64,000 nucleotides of DNA from NCBI GenBank assembly GCA_946122785.1, contig CAMGYJ010000004.1, forward strand, positions 23,510,188 to 23,574,187, given 5' to 3'. The first letter of the stretch is position 1; each line of letters begins with the position of its first letter. This DNA is from Linum tenue (lineage: Eukaryota > Streptophyta > Magnoliopsida > Malpighiales > Linaceae). The translations under genes and the position numbers were made by a program. Positions 45,891 to 57,122 of the stretch are shown here, in pieces. The notes under the pieces were generated by a model, which did not search any database, was not told the DNA's origin, and was given only the letters and a program-made list of their open reading frames with translations.

Positions 45891-46714
45891 TACGTGTTCC
45901 TTGCAATTACCTGCTCAGTATGCTTTGAATTGACAGTCTCTGTAGTGATTTGCAACCTAGGGAGGTAGTGTAGCACTATGGAGGATGTTGATGCATTTAA
46001 GAAGTCTCATTTCTTCTTCATATTGTGTTGGTTGATTGAGTGAATTAGTGATCTTAGGACCCTTGAATTGTGTGGTGTTGTGGACTCTCTGCCTGTCATG
46101 GACTCTTGTATCATGTTCTGAAAGTAACAGGTGCTCGAAATGTGCTTTAAAATAACGTCTCCCGTGCGAATAGGGCGAAAGTGTGTAAGGGGAGACGGGA
46201 ATCTGTTCCCAATTTCCACCTACTACCTCCAGCCCCCTCACATGTCTTTCCCCCGCACGAGGCTCGAGACACCCGCTCCTGGCATGGCCGGTAAGAGCCG
46301 GGCTCCCGCAAAACCTTTGCTAGGTGGGAGCCCCCGTTTTCTGCAGAAACAGTTTGGAACCCGTGAAAAAAAAGAGAAAAACAGAAAAACAAGCAAAAAG
46401 AAGAAAGAAAAGGGTTCCAACCATGTTCACGAAGAAAATCGAGCACCTTGAGTTAATGTGAGTCCATGATCTTTTGTTTGTGAGAGTCTCTTCATCCACG
46501 ATTCATTTGTCCTCTGTTCACTATTTGCCATGAGACCGACTCGAGACTAGTGCTCTCGCCGAAGAAGCTATGAGATGACTTGTGCGTCGGTTGACCTCGT
46601 AAGCTGCTAAATGATCTAAGAAGTCCACTACCTACGATCGAGGTTGTTTGTTGCTATAGAGGTCTGGAGAGTTGCATTGGTTTGAGTTAGGTTTGCTTGG
46701 GGACAAGCAAACGG

Positions 46715-46731
46715 TTAAGTGTGGGGGAGTT
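46715..46731 (+). promoter_or_regulatory. Polypurine tract before the Athila 3' LTR
   Basis: TTAAGTGTGGGGGAGTT directly precedes the 3' LTR (TGATAGACC at 46732). Position and purine content fit the plus-strand primer site. Confidence 0.85.
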
Positions 46732-48071
46732 TGATAGACCGATAATTATACATGTTTTCACCCCTATTCTGAAGCTGTTTGTGATGAGGAATCTCATGTT
46801 TTAAGCCGATTTCACGCTAGGTTGTGTGTTTATGTCATATTTCAGTTCCCGACGTTGGAATCGAGGCGGAGAAACGAGTTCTGGGTCGAAAGGAGCAAAG
46901 TTGGGACAAAGCGGGCTGCAGGAGGAAAATACCCGGTTAGGTGGCCAAATACCCGACCGGGTATTCATCACTTTTGGGTGCCCGAGAAGCAGAGAGGGGC
47001 CCGGGCAAAACAGCAAAATCCCCGGTCGGGGATTATGGCGAGTGACCGGGGATTCTTCCCTTAAGCGAAACGGTGCGCTGCGAAAATACCCGGTCGAAAC
47101 CCAAAATACCCGACCGGGTATTTCGACCGAGTATCGCGACCAGGCAGTCAATTTAAGGAGAAAGAAGGCCAACATTGAAGGGTTTCGAGTTTTTGAGAGA
47201 GAAATCGATTCCTAGAGAGAGAAAGCGATGAACCAGAGTTCCCAAGCGCCATAGATCGATCTTCAACACCATTGGAGCCCGTCTTGAGCTTGGAGAAGTG
47301 CGATTAAACGTCCAGGAGCAGAAATCCAACTTCACAGTATGATTTCCGCGTCTGAATCTGCTTTTGCTTCTTTCTCTATGGAGTAGTTTCCCCATTCATC
47401 TGGATATGGGGAACCCTAGATTTGTATGCTAGGTCTGATTGTATGAACCCAAGTACAGAGTTTGTGAATTGATTATATTCGATTGAGGTTTGAATGATTG
47501 AATGACTTGAATCCTGATCAAATTCCTGTTGTTTCTGCTTTAACCTAGAATGAGAATATCTGCCTAGGTTGATAGAGTACCCTTAATCGAAGGTGGCGAA
47601 TTGGTGACTTTAGTCGAGAAGCCAATTCGCTATTCTGTACCAAAGTCAGTTCGGTAGTGGAGGTTTGGTTCATTAGGGCCTCAATCTGTTTATTCCGGTG
47701 GAGGTTAGTCGCCCGCTAGAGACTCAGATTGAGAGGGTCTGGAGACCTTTAGTCGAGACTTCAGGCTAATTGAGAACCTTCCGCAGTATAACTTTCATGA
47801 AAACTGAACTTGGTAAATTGCAATCCGACTTAACTGCAGTCTAGGGGAAACCATATCCGGGTGACCTCTCTTGACTTGACAACAACCGTTTACTTGCTTT
47901 GTGTTTTGTTTGCTTGAGTTGCACTAAAAGTTCACCGCTAAATAACAAGAATTCACCGAGTAGTCATCACATCTAGGACCCGGGTTGACAATAAAACCCA
48001 AACCCGCTATACTACGCTTTAGGAAGTGGTTGCACTTGGCCATTTTCTAGAGTGACAGTAGGAGCGAGTCA
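46732..48071 (+). repeat. 3' LTR of the Athila element
   Basis: 1340 bp, same length as the 5' LTR, TGATAG...GAGTCA, followed by TSD AGAAC (48072-48076). About 13 single-base differences from the 5' LTR by eye, pointing to a recent insertion. Confidence 0.96.
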
Positions 48072-48076
48072 AGAAC

Positions 48077-48646
48077 CTCCCCAAACCCTAGCGATTTTCT
48101 CTCCATCGAATCCCCCAAACATCCAATCTGCTTAAAAATCTCGTTGATTCCCCACAAATTCCTCCCAATCCAGGTTGTTTATACAACTATGATTGCTAGT
48201 AGATTGGAGGCTATCTCGTTGATTCCCCACAAATTCCTCCCAATCCCACAAATTCCCCACAAATTCCTCCCAATTGGAGGCTAGTTTTGCCGGCGATTTC
48301 GTGGGGAAACAACATGCAGAACCCTAAATTGCCCGCTGCAATCTTCGATTTGCAGCTATTGGGGGAAATCGGCGTGATATCACACACTGAGATAAGTTCT
48401 TTCCCTCTTTTCCTTTCGTATTCTGTTGCACTTTCTTGCCTTCTTCCTTCTTCTCGTATATATAGTAACCCCTCGATTAATTTCATGTCACTAGTCTGGT
48501 GAACAGAGACTCCCTCTCCAAATTACAGGTTAGGCATAACGTTACTCCAATTCAACTCTCGATTGTAATTTGTATTGTGTGTTGTGTGATTTGTCTGGGT
48601 AGTTATGATTGATTGATTGCATGCAATTGTTTAATTGTTTATGTAG
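48077..48646 (+). other. 5' UTR remainder of the hAT transposase gene, with short tandem duplications
   Basis: Continues the leader interrupted at 35778. Contains repeated CACAAATTCCTCCCAAT words (48155-48280) and a probable intron from CAG|GTTAGG (about 48529) to TATGTAG|ATG (48646). A short minus-strand frame at 48211-48486 is a shadow of the repeats. Confidence 0.5.
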
Positions 48647-51584
48647 ATGGATGGTGCTACTGAAAATGGTGCTTTGAATGTGAATGATCCTACTGTGCAT
48701 TCTAATCAAAACGGTAATGGTAATGCTACTGCTACTGGTAATGGTTCTGGTAATGATGCATTGACTAATGGAAATGAAAATGTTGAAATTATTCTGGAGG
48801 AAGATCGTAAATTGACTTCTGATGTCTGGCCACATTTTGTGAGGGTGAAGTTTAATGGGGAGATTAAAGCCAAGTGTAGATATTGTCGAAAACGTTTAGG
48901 TGGTGATACTAGTAATGAAACCTCCCACCTGAGGAACCATTACAAATTAAAACTTGCACCCAAAGAAAGATACATGATGGTAGGCAGAGAGTTCTTGGTC
49001 CTTATTATAAACCAACTGGGAAACCTCACCTATCTGCTACTCAATTCAATCTGGATGTGTCTAGGAAGGAATTGTGTTCTATGATTATGGTGCATGAGTA
49101 TCCCCTGAACATTGTTGAACAATTTGGGTTCAAACGTTTCTACTATTCTTTGCAACCCCAGTTCATTATAAAAAAAAAAAATAGAAATACAGTAAAGAGG
49201 GACATATTTTCTTTATATGGGGCTCAAATGGCAAAGTTTCAGAAGGTTTTAGATGATAATATTGGTAGAGTTGTAGTCACAACTGATATGTGGACTGCAA
49301 CTAACCAAAATAGGGGGTATATGGCAGTGACTATGCATTTTATTGACAATTCTTGGAAACTTAAAAACATGATGTTGAGCTTTGTCTATGTCCTTGCCCC
49401 TCATACTAGTAAGAGGTTGGGAGATAGGTTGTTCAAGTGTTTGCTTGGTTGGAATCTTGATAGGAAGTTGTCCTCGATTACCTTGGATAACTGTACCACC
49501 AATGATGCCATGATTACTCATATGAAAACTAAACTTGCTATGGATGATCTGTTGTTGGATGGTGTGCTGGTTCAAATGAGATGTTTTGCTCATGTTTTGA
49601 ATATTATTGTGAAAGATGGATTGGAAATCATCAAGGATGGCATTGAATTGGTTAGAGATAGTGTTGTGTACTGGAAGTCCACTCCTAAGAGGATAAAAAC
49701 CTTCTTTGAAACTACTAAGCAACTTAAAGTTCCTTGTGAAAAGAAATTTGTGCTTGATTGTCCAACGAGGTTGAATTCCACCTATGATATGCTATCTACT
49801 GTCATTGTGTATAGAGATGTTTTCTCTCGTTTGAGGCAGTGGGATAGTCAATACACCACTGTCCCTACTAGTATGCACTGGGATTTTGCTGCTATGGTCA
49901 TTGATAAGCTGGAAATTTTCAGTGAGATTACAAAGCTGTTATCTGGCAGCAAGTATCCCACTGCTAAATTATTTTCCCCCAAGGTTTGTGATCTGAGTCT
50001 AAAATTGTTGGAATGGTGTGTTGATATCAATTCTCTTATCTTGGCTATGGCTGAGAGTATGTGGGAGAAATTTGCTAAGTATTGGGATGATATACACTTG
50101 GTTCTCGCTGTGTCAGTGGTTCTTGATCCTAGATACAAGTTGCATGTGGTTGAGTATTATGCTGCTAAGTTTGGCCGTACCAATATTGACTTGGTGGCTG
50201 CTAAGATTAAGCAATGTATTTGTGGTTTGGTGCTTGATTACCAAACCAAGTCTGAGAAGAACAATTCTGGTTCTTCAACTGCTTATGATAGTTCTTCTGT
50301 TCCTACAAATGATGATCATGATCTGTTTGTGAGTCGGAGGAAAAAAAGTAAAGCAACTCTGATCCATACTGAACTGGATCACTATCTTCTTAAGGAACTA
50401 GTTCCTAAAAGGTCTCCTGACTTTGATATACTAATGTGGTGGAAACTGAATGAACTTAAGTACCCCCACTTTGCAAGCAATTGCAAGGGATTTCTTGACC
50501 ATACCAATCACATCAGTGGCTTCTGAATATGCTTTTAGCTCTGGTGGGAGGTTAACACTCTGTTTGGGAAGAGGGGTAAATGGGAGGAGGGTGCAAATGT
50601 GAGGGGTAAACACAGTTTCCAACACATTTGCACCTGTTTGGTTAATTTGGAACAGTAGGGGGGTGCAAAACGAGAGTGCAAATTTACTGTTTCGGCTTAC
50701 CCCCCGAATTAGGGTGCAAAGGAAGGAAGGAAGAGAGGGGGAGGGGGGAATTATGGAATTTTGTTTTTCTAATTGTGTTATATATAATTATATAATAATT
50801 AATATTATCAATTTCTTCTTTTTATAAATATCATTAATGTAAACATTATTCGGGGTTGACCATTTGACTCTGGAAACAAGTTTATAAATGTTCGTCAAGT
50901 CAAATCTAGATCTCTTGGTTGAATCGAATTTGCATTGAAAATTAGATATACAAGGTGTTTGTGGAAAAGATAGAGAGAAATTGTTTGGTTAACTCATTTT
51001 ATTTGACCAAATAGTTAAAACTTACAAATTCGAACGTGTTTGACTAAGTTTGACAATTTAAGATTAAACTAGACACGAAAACCCTATATAGGATGACCAG
51101 TTAGGAGTTGAGCTTCGAGTTTTGAGATCGCTCGATCAATGATTATTACAATTGTTATAATTAATTATTATTTGAGCATTATTATATAATAACTATTTTT
51201 AGTAAAGTATATTTATTATTATATAGTAATATTTATTTTATTATTTTATGATAATATTTATAATTTTAAAATCTATTTTATAATTTTAAAATCTATTTTA
51301 AAATAATATAATTACTTACTTTGCACTTTATTTGCACCCCCCTACTTTTTCATCCAAACAACAATTTACCCCTCCACTTACACCCCCCAGCAATTTGCAC
51401 CCCCCAGCAATTTGCCCCTCAACTTGCACCCTCCTGCAATTTGCACCCCCTTGTTGCCAAACAGAGCGTAATAGACCCTCATCGGAGTAGATTGCACTAT
51501 GATACAATAGAGGCAATGATGTGTACCACGAGTTGGATTATGGAGGAAATGCAACAAGGTAACCTGCAATTACTCCCATATTAG
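48647..51584 (+). pseudogene. hAT transposase (BED zinc finger, RNase H-like core, dimerisation domain), disrupted
   Basis: ATG 48647. N-terminal Asn/Gly-rich region, then a BED finger with CRYC and SHLRNH ligands (residues about 80-110). A frameshift near 48975-48985 moves the frame; then catalytic-core blocks VVTTDMWTATNQNRGYMAVT (first Asp), SSITLDNCTTND (second Asp) and MRCFAHVLNIIVKDGL. A second one-base frameshift near 50475 precedes the hAT dimerisation motif, which reaches SSGGRL at 50552 and is cut by a MITE. After the MITE the protein resumes with IDPHRSRLHYDTIEAMMCT (from about 51470). Nonfunctional as it stands. Confidence 0.92.
50556..51468. mobile_element. Harbinger-type MITE inserted in the transposase gene, TSD TAA
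   Basis: Ends CACTCTGTTTGGGAA (50556) and, inverted, TTGCCAAACAGAGCG (ending 51468): 15-bp TIRs with 2 mismatches. TAA is duplicated at 50553-50555 and 51469-51471. A 3-bp TWA target fits PIF/Harbinger. Subterminal GGGTGCAAAT words are repeated several times on both sides; the middle is AT-rich and non-coding. Removing it and one TAA rejoins the conserved transposase motif in frame. Confidence 0.93.
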
Positions 51585-52577
51585 TTTTTTAATGTTAATT
51601 GGATTAAATGTTAATTGTCTTTTTTATTTTTTTCTTCAATCTACAGAATCATCTAAGGCTGCTGTAGAGGCAATGGAAGGGGTGTTCTCAGCTCTAGCAA
51701 TTGCAGATTCCAGTACTGAAGATCAATGCGAAGCTGGTAAATTAGTTGGTTCTCAATTTTGGCTTCTGTATAATTAGTTCAATTTAGATTGGTACTTAGT
51801 TTGATAGTTTCAATCTCTAACTGTATTTTTTTATTCATGCAAATCAAGGGGGACTTGTGATGAAGAAGCATCTAATATACCTAGATGACTGATTTGTTGA
51901 AAGGTTCAAGATATAGAGCCAGACTTGAGGCCTTTTAACTTGTTCATTTTAAAATGAGTTTCACTTCTCTAACTGTGTTTGCTACTCTGTTTCTTGCAGT
52001 GATTGCTTCTCAAGGATGAATGTTGTTGTTGAGTTGGTTTCCAGCATAGTGTTGCTTGCTTTTGGAGGAAAAGATCAAAGGAACTCGTGTGCTAGTAGTA
52101 TAGGTTTTAGTTCGATTTATGGATAAAGTTATTGGGGCTGACTGCCTTTGTTTTTGAATCTCTTCCTCTTGAACTTGAACACTAGTCAGTAGATGTAGTG
52201 AGTTTTTGGTTGCAGCAGCTTGTTTGGTTGCTGCAACCTATTACTTTTGTTTTATTGTTTGAACTATGAAGATTGGGTGTTGGGTGGTGGGAGGGTTACA
52301 TCCCCAAATCTTCCTTTTGTGTTTTGGATTTATGTACCTTGAACATCAAGGTATTTTGAAGTTTGAATTTCAAGAATTTTAGGTTATCTTTTTTCACTTT
52401 TTTTTGTTATTTCTCATGATTCGTGGTGATCCTTGGTTTACCCGAATCCGTCTGGGGACAGTGACGGAAACCAAACGCCACCCATTAAGGCTACGGGGAC
52501 GGGGAAATCCGTTTGCCTTGACAGATGGGTAACAGGAACTAACTACCCGTCCCCGATCTGCGCCGTTGCCAACCCTA
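51585..52577 (+). other. 3' exons and tail of the hAT transposase gene
   Basis: An intron from CAAG|GTAACC (about 51559) to CTACAG (about 51646) leads to an exon encoding SSKAAVEAMEGVFSALAIAD (about 51649-51736), followed by another donor-like GTAAAT. The rest is T-rich 3' sequence to the candidate TIR at 52577. The C-terminal residues have no recognised function. Confidence 0.5.
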
Positions 52578-52716
52578 TAATTCTAACTAACCAGGAATTT
52601 TGCTGCAGACCTCAATCGATTGATCTCCGAAGCTGACTCTGCGTTCTCCTCGGCGTCGGAATGCTGCTTAGTCGCCGCGGTCAGCCCTCAGCGGACGTCA
52701 CAAGGAAATCACCATT

Positions 52717-53118
52717 CTAGAAATTCAAGCAAATCACAAATTAGTAATACAAATGGTTCAACCCCAATCTAGAAAACTCAAGAAAATTGTTGCAAATCAT
52801 AAATTATCCATAAACAACATGATTAATTGAAAACTTCTTCTCCTTGTCAATTAAGCTTCTTCACTCTCCACTCGATAATATTAACTTCATTTTACGCAGT
52901 TAGAAAGTAAAAATTAGACATGTCTCCACAAACATAAAGAACATTAGTTGCTTAGAATATTAAATATACTGGAATATTAATTATATGGGTGTGGGTGGGT
53001 ATCCATGGTGCGGGTATACCTAAACTCAAACTCAACCCAACCCGACGATTAGTGAATGGGATTAAACCCGAACTCGATAATATTTACCCGCGTTGACCGG
53101 GTTGGATCGGGTAGGATA
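52717..53118. mobile_element. Truncated second copy of the hAT family seen at 3669-6036
   Basis: Closely parallels 3910-4164 followed directly by 5827-6010, including CAAGAAAATTG, GACATGTCTCCACAAACATAAA and TTGACCGGGTTGGATCGGG words. Both terminal repeats are missing. It lacks the MULE and carries a single GAATATTAAA at that point (about 52956-52965). Confidence 0.85.
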
Positions 53119-53900
53119 CCCTGTGGCGGACCCAGGGACCTTTGGGGGCAGTGTCCCGGGGCACCCCTAAATTTTAGAAAAGCGATTATCCAACCCCCGG
53201 TGGTAATTTATGTATGGACAAAAAAATTATAATTAATAGTTTTCGGGACACCCTGAAATTTGAAAAAATGATTATCGTACTCTCGTTTGTAGTTTGCGTA
53301 TGAGAATATAAGTGACAGTTTGGGTAATTCAAACCGCTATTATTATTAATAAATATAATTTCTATTAGACTACAACTTTTTTGTTGTTATATTCTAAGCA
53401 CTATGTAATAGCAAAATCATATTCTCTATCTTTAATTATTTTCAAAACCTAATAATTAATCTAATTACAAGCTACCCTTGATTTGTATTGATTTTATGGT
53501 TGTACGACAAGTGTTGAAAGTGTATTGTTAGCTTTGAGTTACACCAAGAACAAATTTAGAAGTCGAATATGCGTCAGTTCATGAATGATTATCTAGTAGG
53601 ATATATTGAGACAAATTTGTTGAGCAGTGTAGACACCAAGTGTATTCTACAATTTTTCGGAATATGAAAATACATCATTGACTTTTTTTTATGGTTAAAA
53701 GAAGAATGCTTTCGCGGTGATTTGAACTCGCGCCGATAATTCATCATACAAGCGCAATGACTAGTACGTCATAAAGCTTACTTCATAATGGACTTTTTAT
53801 AACATGCACGAGTTGGATATTTTCTTATTTAAGAATTATTTAATTATTAATGAAAAGGAACCACACTACTTCGTAGCAAAAGTAAGATATACTTGAATGA
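53119..53900. other. Unassigned AT-rich sequence leading to a Helitron-like 3' end
   Basis: Begins with a GGCGGACCCAGGGACC word often seen at repeat boundaries in plants. No gene seen. This may be the body of the Helitron whose 3' end is at 53938. Confidence 0.35.
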
Positions 53901-53909
53901 CAAGAACAA

Positions 53910-53938
53910 CCCGACCAACAGGTCGGGCTATGCGCTAG
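53910..53938 (+). mobile_element. Helitron-like 3' terminus, plus orientation
   Basis: Hairpin CCCGACC-AACA-GGTCGGG (53910-53927), 7 nt, CTAG (53935-53938), then T. Matches the Helitron 3' end layout and the three minus-orientation ends at 29247-33254. Confidence 0.65.
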
Positions 53939-54074
53939 TAGGGTTTGGTAATAGGCAAATAAGTGGCGCCGCAACCAACCGACAAAACAAATATGAACCA
54001 TGAATTGGGTGGTGGTATGGTGGAGACGGAATTTGTTAAATTCCTTCGACACCTGAGTATATAAAGGTTTCAAA

Positions 54075-54310
54075 ACATAACCCAGCCCGAATAACCCGCT
54101 CAATCAACCCGATTCGTAACCCAACCGCAACCCGAATTGGTTAAAAGTTAATAACATGTAACCCGTCCGACTTGTAATCTGATTGACACGCAACCCGACT
54201 AATCTGCCACCCAATAACCCGAATCTGATTGACCTGCAACCCGATTAAGCCAGTAACCCGATTGATCCGCAACCCAATCAACCCAAACCCGACTAACATG
54301 AACCTGCCTG
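54075..54310. repeat. Degenerate AACCCGA / GATTGACC tandem repeats
   Basis: About a dozen AACCCG(A/C) words at irregular spacings of roughly 10-25 bp, alternating with CTGATTGAC or CAATCAACC words. Resembles the subterminal repeats of hAT elements in this window but no TIR was found here. Confidence 0.6.
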
Positions 54311-54586
54311 ATTGACATAAATATATTACATAATATATAGTCTTTGAAAATAATTTTTTTTGTTCTAAACCTAAATAAAACCATTATTTCATTTCACAAA
54401 AAGAAGTTCACTTGAAGTTATGTATTTTCTAAAAATTAAATATTAGAACATGAAGTTCACTTGAACATTAATTTCTTTAACAAACTTACCAAAAAGTAAA
54501 TAAGAAATATAAAGTCATCACATTGCCAATATTGATAATGAATAATTAACAATTAAGACAATCTATACCATTAATATAGTATACAC

Positions 54587-55222
54587 TAGGGATCGCAATG
54601 GGGCAGGTTTGCCTAAACCATCTCCATCCTCGCTTTCAAATACCCAAACTCGTACCCGCCTCATACTCATGAAGGTTTTGCAAACTCATTAATCAATATA
54701 AGGCTAAAATGACCTACTATCAACAATTATACAATCATTTTTAATACGGTTCAAATGATATGATCCTAAAATATTCATTATCAATAAGATAGAGTATAAT
54801 AGTTTCCAAATCATTAGTTTCTAACTCCGATACATCTACTAAGTAATAATTAACAAACATAATTATTCTGTTAACAAGAGAAAAAAGTGAGAATGAAGGG
54901 AGAATTGAAGGAAAGGAATTGTTGGATCTCGATGACCACTCAATTGCATTTCTGCTATTTATTTTTTTGAGTTGCCTCCACTATTATTGATAGGTTACAA
55001 TTTGATTAATATATCTTTTATATGTGAAAAAATGTTCTTGGTATGGCGGGTATGAGTATGAGTATATGATTGAGGAGGCTAAAACCATACCCGCCACATA
55101 CCCATCAATTTTTTGCGGGTTTTATCCATACCAGCCCCATACCCAATCAATGTGGGGATTCTCCGTGCTGATTGGATCGGGGCGTCAGATACCTGCGGTC
55201 ATGAGATTGATTGTTATCACTA
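54587..55222. mobile_element. hAT-type MITE, 636 bp, 8-bp TSD GTATACAC
   Basis: TSD GTATACAC at 54579-54586 and 55223-55230. Ends TAGGGATCGCAAT and, inverted, ATTGTTATCACTA (10 of 13 matching). Subterminal GGGTATG/ATACCCGCC repeats. A diverged relative of the element at 3669. Confidence 0.75.
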
Positions 55223-55230
55223 GTATACAC

Positions 55231-55799
55231 ACAATAAAATTTTGGCTAATTTCACTATTTGGCAAAATTATCAATTAAATATAAATATAAAAAGTATTGT
55301 ACTTAGTGTTTTCAATTTCTTAGAAGAGAAGAAGAGGGGAACTTGAGTGCTTTTAATTTAAGGGAAGAGAAAGAAGGAGGAATGAAATGAATAAATATTT
55401 TTGATGCATTCAAATTTGGTGTTTCAAAATTTTAGTCTTTCAAATATGAAAGTTTAATTTTTATGTGGAGGCCATTGTTAATTGATTATGAAAAGGCTAA
55501 TTGACTATATTATATTTGAGAACCTATCATAAGTTATCTCATATTCAATATAATATTACTCAAATTATCTCAAATTCACTTTTTTTTGTTAGTTAGATTC
55601 ATATGTTGACTTACTAACAATTTGATTATTACAATGCTTACACATGATAATTTAGGAGTTGAACATTTAGTGCCTACGATATTGTCTATAGGAAACATTA
55701 CTATAGCATTATAGAGCATGACTAATTACTTATAGTAGATTTGGGAACATATCATGAGATCTTATCTCAATCACGTCATTCAAACTATCTCAAATGCAG
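55231..55799. other. AT-rich intergenic DNA with a diverged ~60-bp duplication
   Basis: The words GAACCTATCATAAGTTATCTC (about 55521) and GAACATATCATGAGATCTTATC (about 55745), each followed by TCAAACTATCTCAAAT-like sequence, suggest an old duplication. Part of this may belong to the LARD LTR, whose left end was not found. Confidence 0.35.
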
Positions 55800-56923
55800 G
55801 TTGCAGTACACATAATCTAGCACTCAGTATAAAAACTAGCACCCAACATAAAAACTCTCGGGCAAATATGAAGACAGCAGCGGGGAGAGAGAAAAGAGAG
55901 CTGGTTTTTGGAGAAGAAACACTTTCTTTCTCTAGGGTTTCAACCTAAACACCAAAGGGGAGTTCTAGTGTGTGAGAGAGAGAGTGCTAGAGTGATCTTG
56001 GAGCATCATTGGAGGCTTGGGTGGAAGATTCAATCCTAGAAGAAGAATAAGAAGAAGATCTTGAGCTCAAATTTGTATTCCCTCTCTCTCTCTCTAGAAA
56101 CTCACTCTTTTCTCTTGGCTGTTGTAGATCCCTAACTAATACTTTGAAGTTACTTGTTTAGATTGATTGATTGTCATTGGGTATTGTTCAATTCAATGAT
56201 TGAGGCATTATTTACCATGATTGTGCATGCTTGTGCTTAGCAACCTAGGGGTTGTGCATGTTTTGTGCTTAGCACCATTAGGTTTGTGCATGTAGGTGCT
56301 AGCAATCTAATTAGCCACCTTAGCCTAGCTTAGAGAGGAAAATCTCCCTTCCAAGGGAGACTCAATCGAGTTGGTTTTCCTTCCGCTTTCTAAGCCACCT
56401 AAACTAGGTTAAGTTAGGGCAGCCCTCAATATTGAGTTAAGCCAATCGATTAATCGTGATTAAGCCGTCCGACCTTAGAGTTGAGTGAGGGAGTAAGCCG
56501 ATTACCAATTGTCTAAACCGAGAGGGTCGAGTGGCACGACCCTTCATCCTCACCTCGGTTTAGCAATTGAGACTGTGGTCTTCGACCACATACACTTTCC
56601 TCTGCGGTTCGCGATTATCGTGCCCCAACCAATTATTCCAATCCATCGAGTCTAGGTAGCTAGTTAGGGGGAATCAACTCCTAGGTGAAGCTCCCTTAGT
56701 TAGAATTTTCCTTTATTTACCTTTCTTTGCTTGGTTAGTTTGAAGTTCCAATAATCCTAAACCCAAAACCGTTTTGCTAGATAACAACTTAAGCGATTGA
56801 AGCTGGGGTACATGAACCGGCCCGAGTCGTTAGTTAAATACTTGCTCTATACTGCACACGGCTAGAGTTTAAAAACTTGGACTCTAGTCGGGATTAATTT
56901 GTGGTGTAGTTTCGTGCGAGTCA
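55800..56923 (+). repeat. 5' LTR of the LARD (left end not resolved)
   Basis: Ends GCGAGTCA, exactly like the complete Athila LTR, 6 nt before the PBS. Contains GA-rich and (CT)n tracts (55975-56100) and a repeated TTGTGCATG...GTGCTTAGCA word pair at 56215-56300. Confidence 0.6.
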
Positions 56924-56929
56924 AGTTTT

Positions 56930-56947
56930 TGGCGCCGTTGCCGGGGA
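56930..56947 (+). promoter_or_regulatory. Primer-binding site of the LARD, tRNA-Asp type
   Basis: TGGCGCCGTTGCCGGGGA, identical to the PBS of the complete Athila at 37125. Confidence 0.95.
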
Positions 56948-57122
56948 CCTTACGGTACGTTATCCAGAAAAGGTCGCTTAGTGTTACTCTAGCATTTTCT
57001 ATCTTGCCTTTTTGTTTGTGTTTTATGTTTTGTGTTGTGTTTTGTTTACCCACTCTTCGTCTTGAAGGGTGGTTTGTGTTTGTTTGATTTTGTTTTTGTG
57101 TTTTTGTTTGAGTAGGTTATGA

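Larger units (their letters stand above)
35779..48071 (+). mobile_element. Athila-lineage Ty3/gypsy retrotransposon, full length
   Basis: Complete element of 12,293 bp: LTRs 35779-37118 and 46732-48071 (both 1340 bp, about a dozen substitutions by eye), TSD AGAAC on both sides, PBS for tRNA-Asp at 37125-37142, gag, pol (PR-RT-RH-INT), a long non-coding stretch, an env-position ORF, then a polypurine tract before the 3' LTR. The tRNA-Asp PBS, the FMDD RT box and the extra ORF are Athila hallmarks. Gag and pol carry a stop and frameshifts, so this copy is probably not autonomous despite its recent look. Confidence 0.96.
35493..52577 (+). mobile_element. Autonomous-type hAT element (decayed), interrupted by an Athila element and a MITE; candidate limits
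   Basis: A BED/hAT transposase gene with promoter-like sequence upstream spans this interval once the insertions are removed. Candidate TIRs: TAACTTGGCAAC at 35493 and, inverted, GTTGCCAACCCTA ending at 52577. Candidate TSDs GAACTCTA and TAATTCTA match at 6 of 8 positions. Subtracting the Athila element and MITE with their TSDs leaves about 3.9 kb, a normal size for an autonomous hAT. Limits are inferred; the transposase itself is certain. Confidence 0.5.

Noticed and set aside
53640..53800. tRNA-derived SINE suggested by a GATTTGAACTCGCG word resembling a B box
   Set aside because: No matching A box at the right distance and no poly-A or TSD found.
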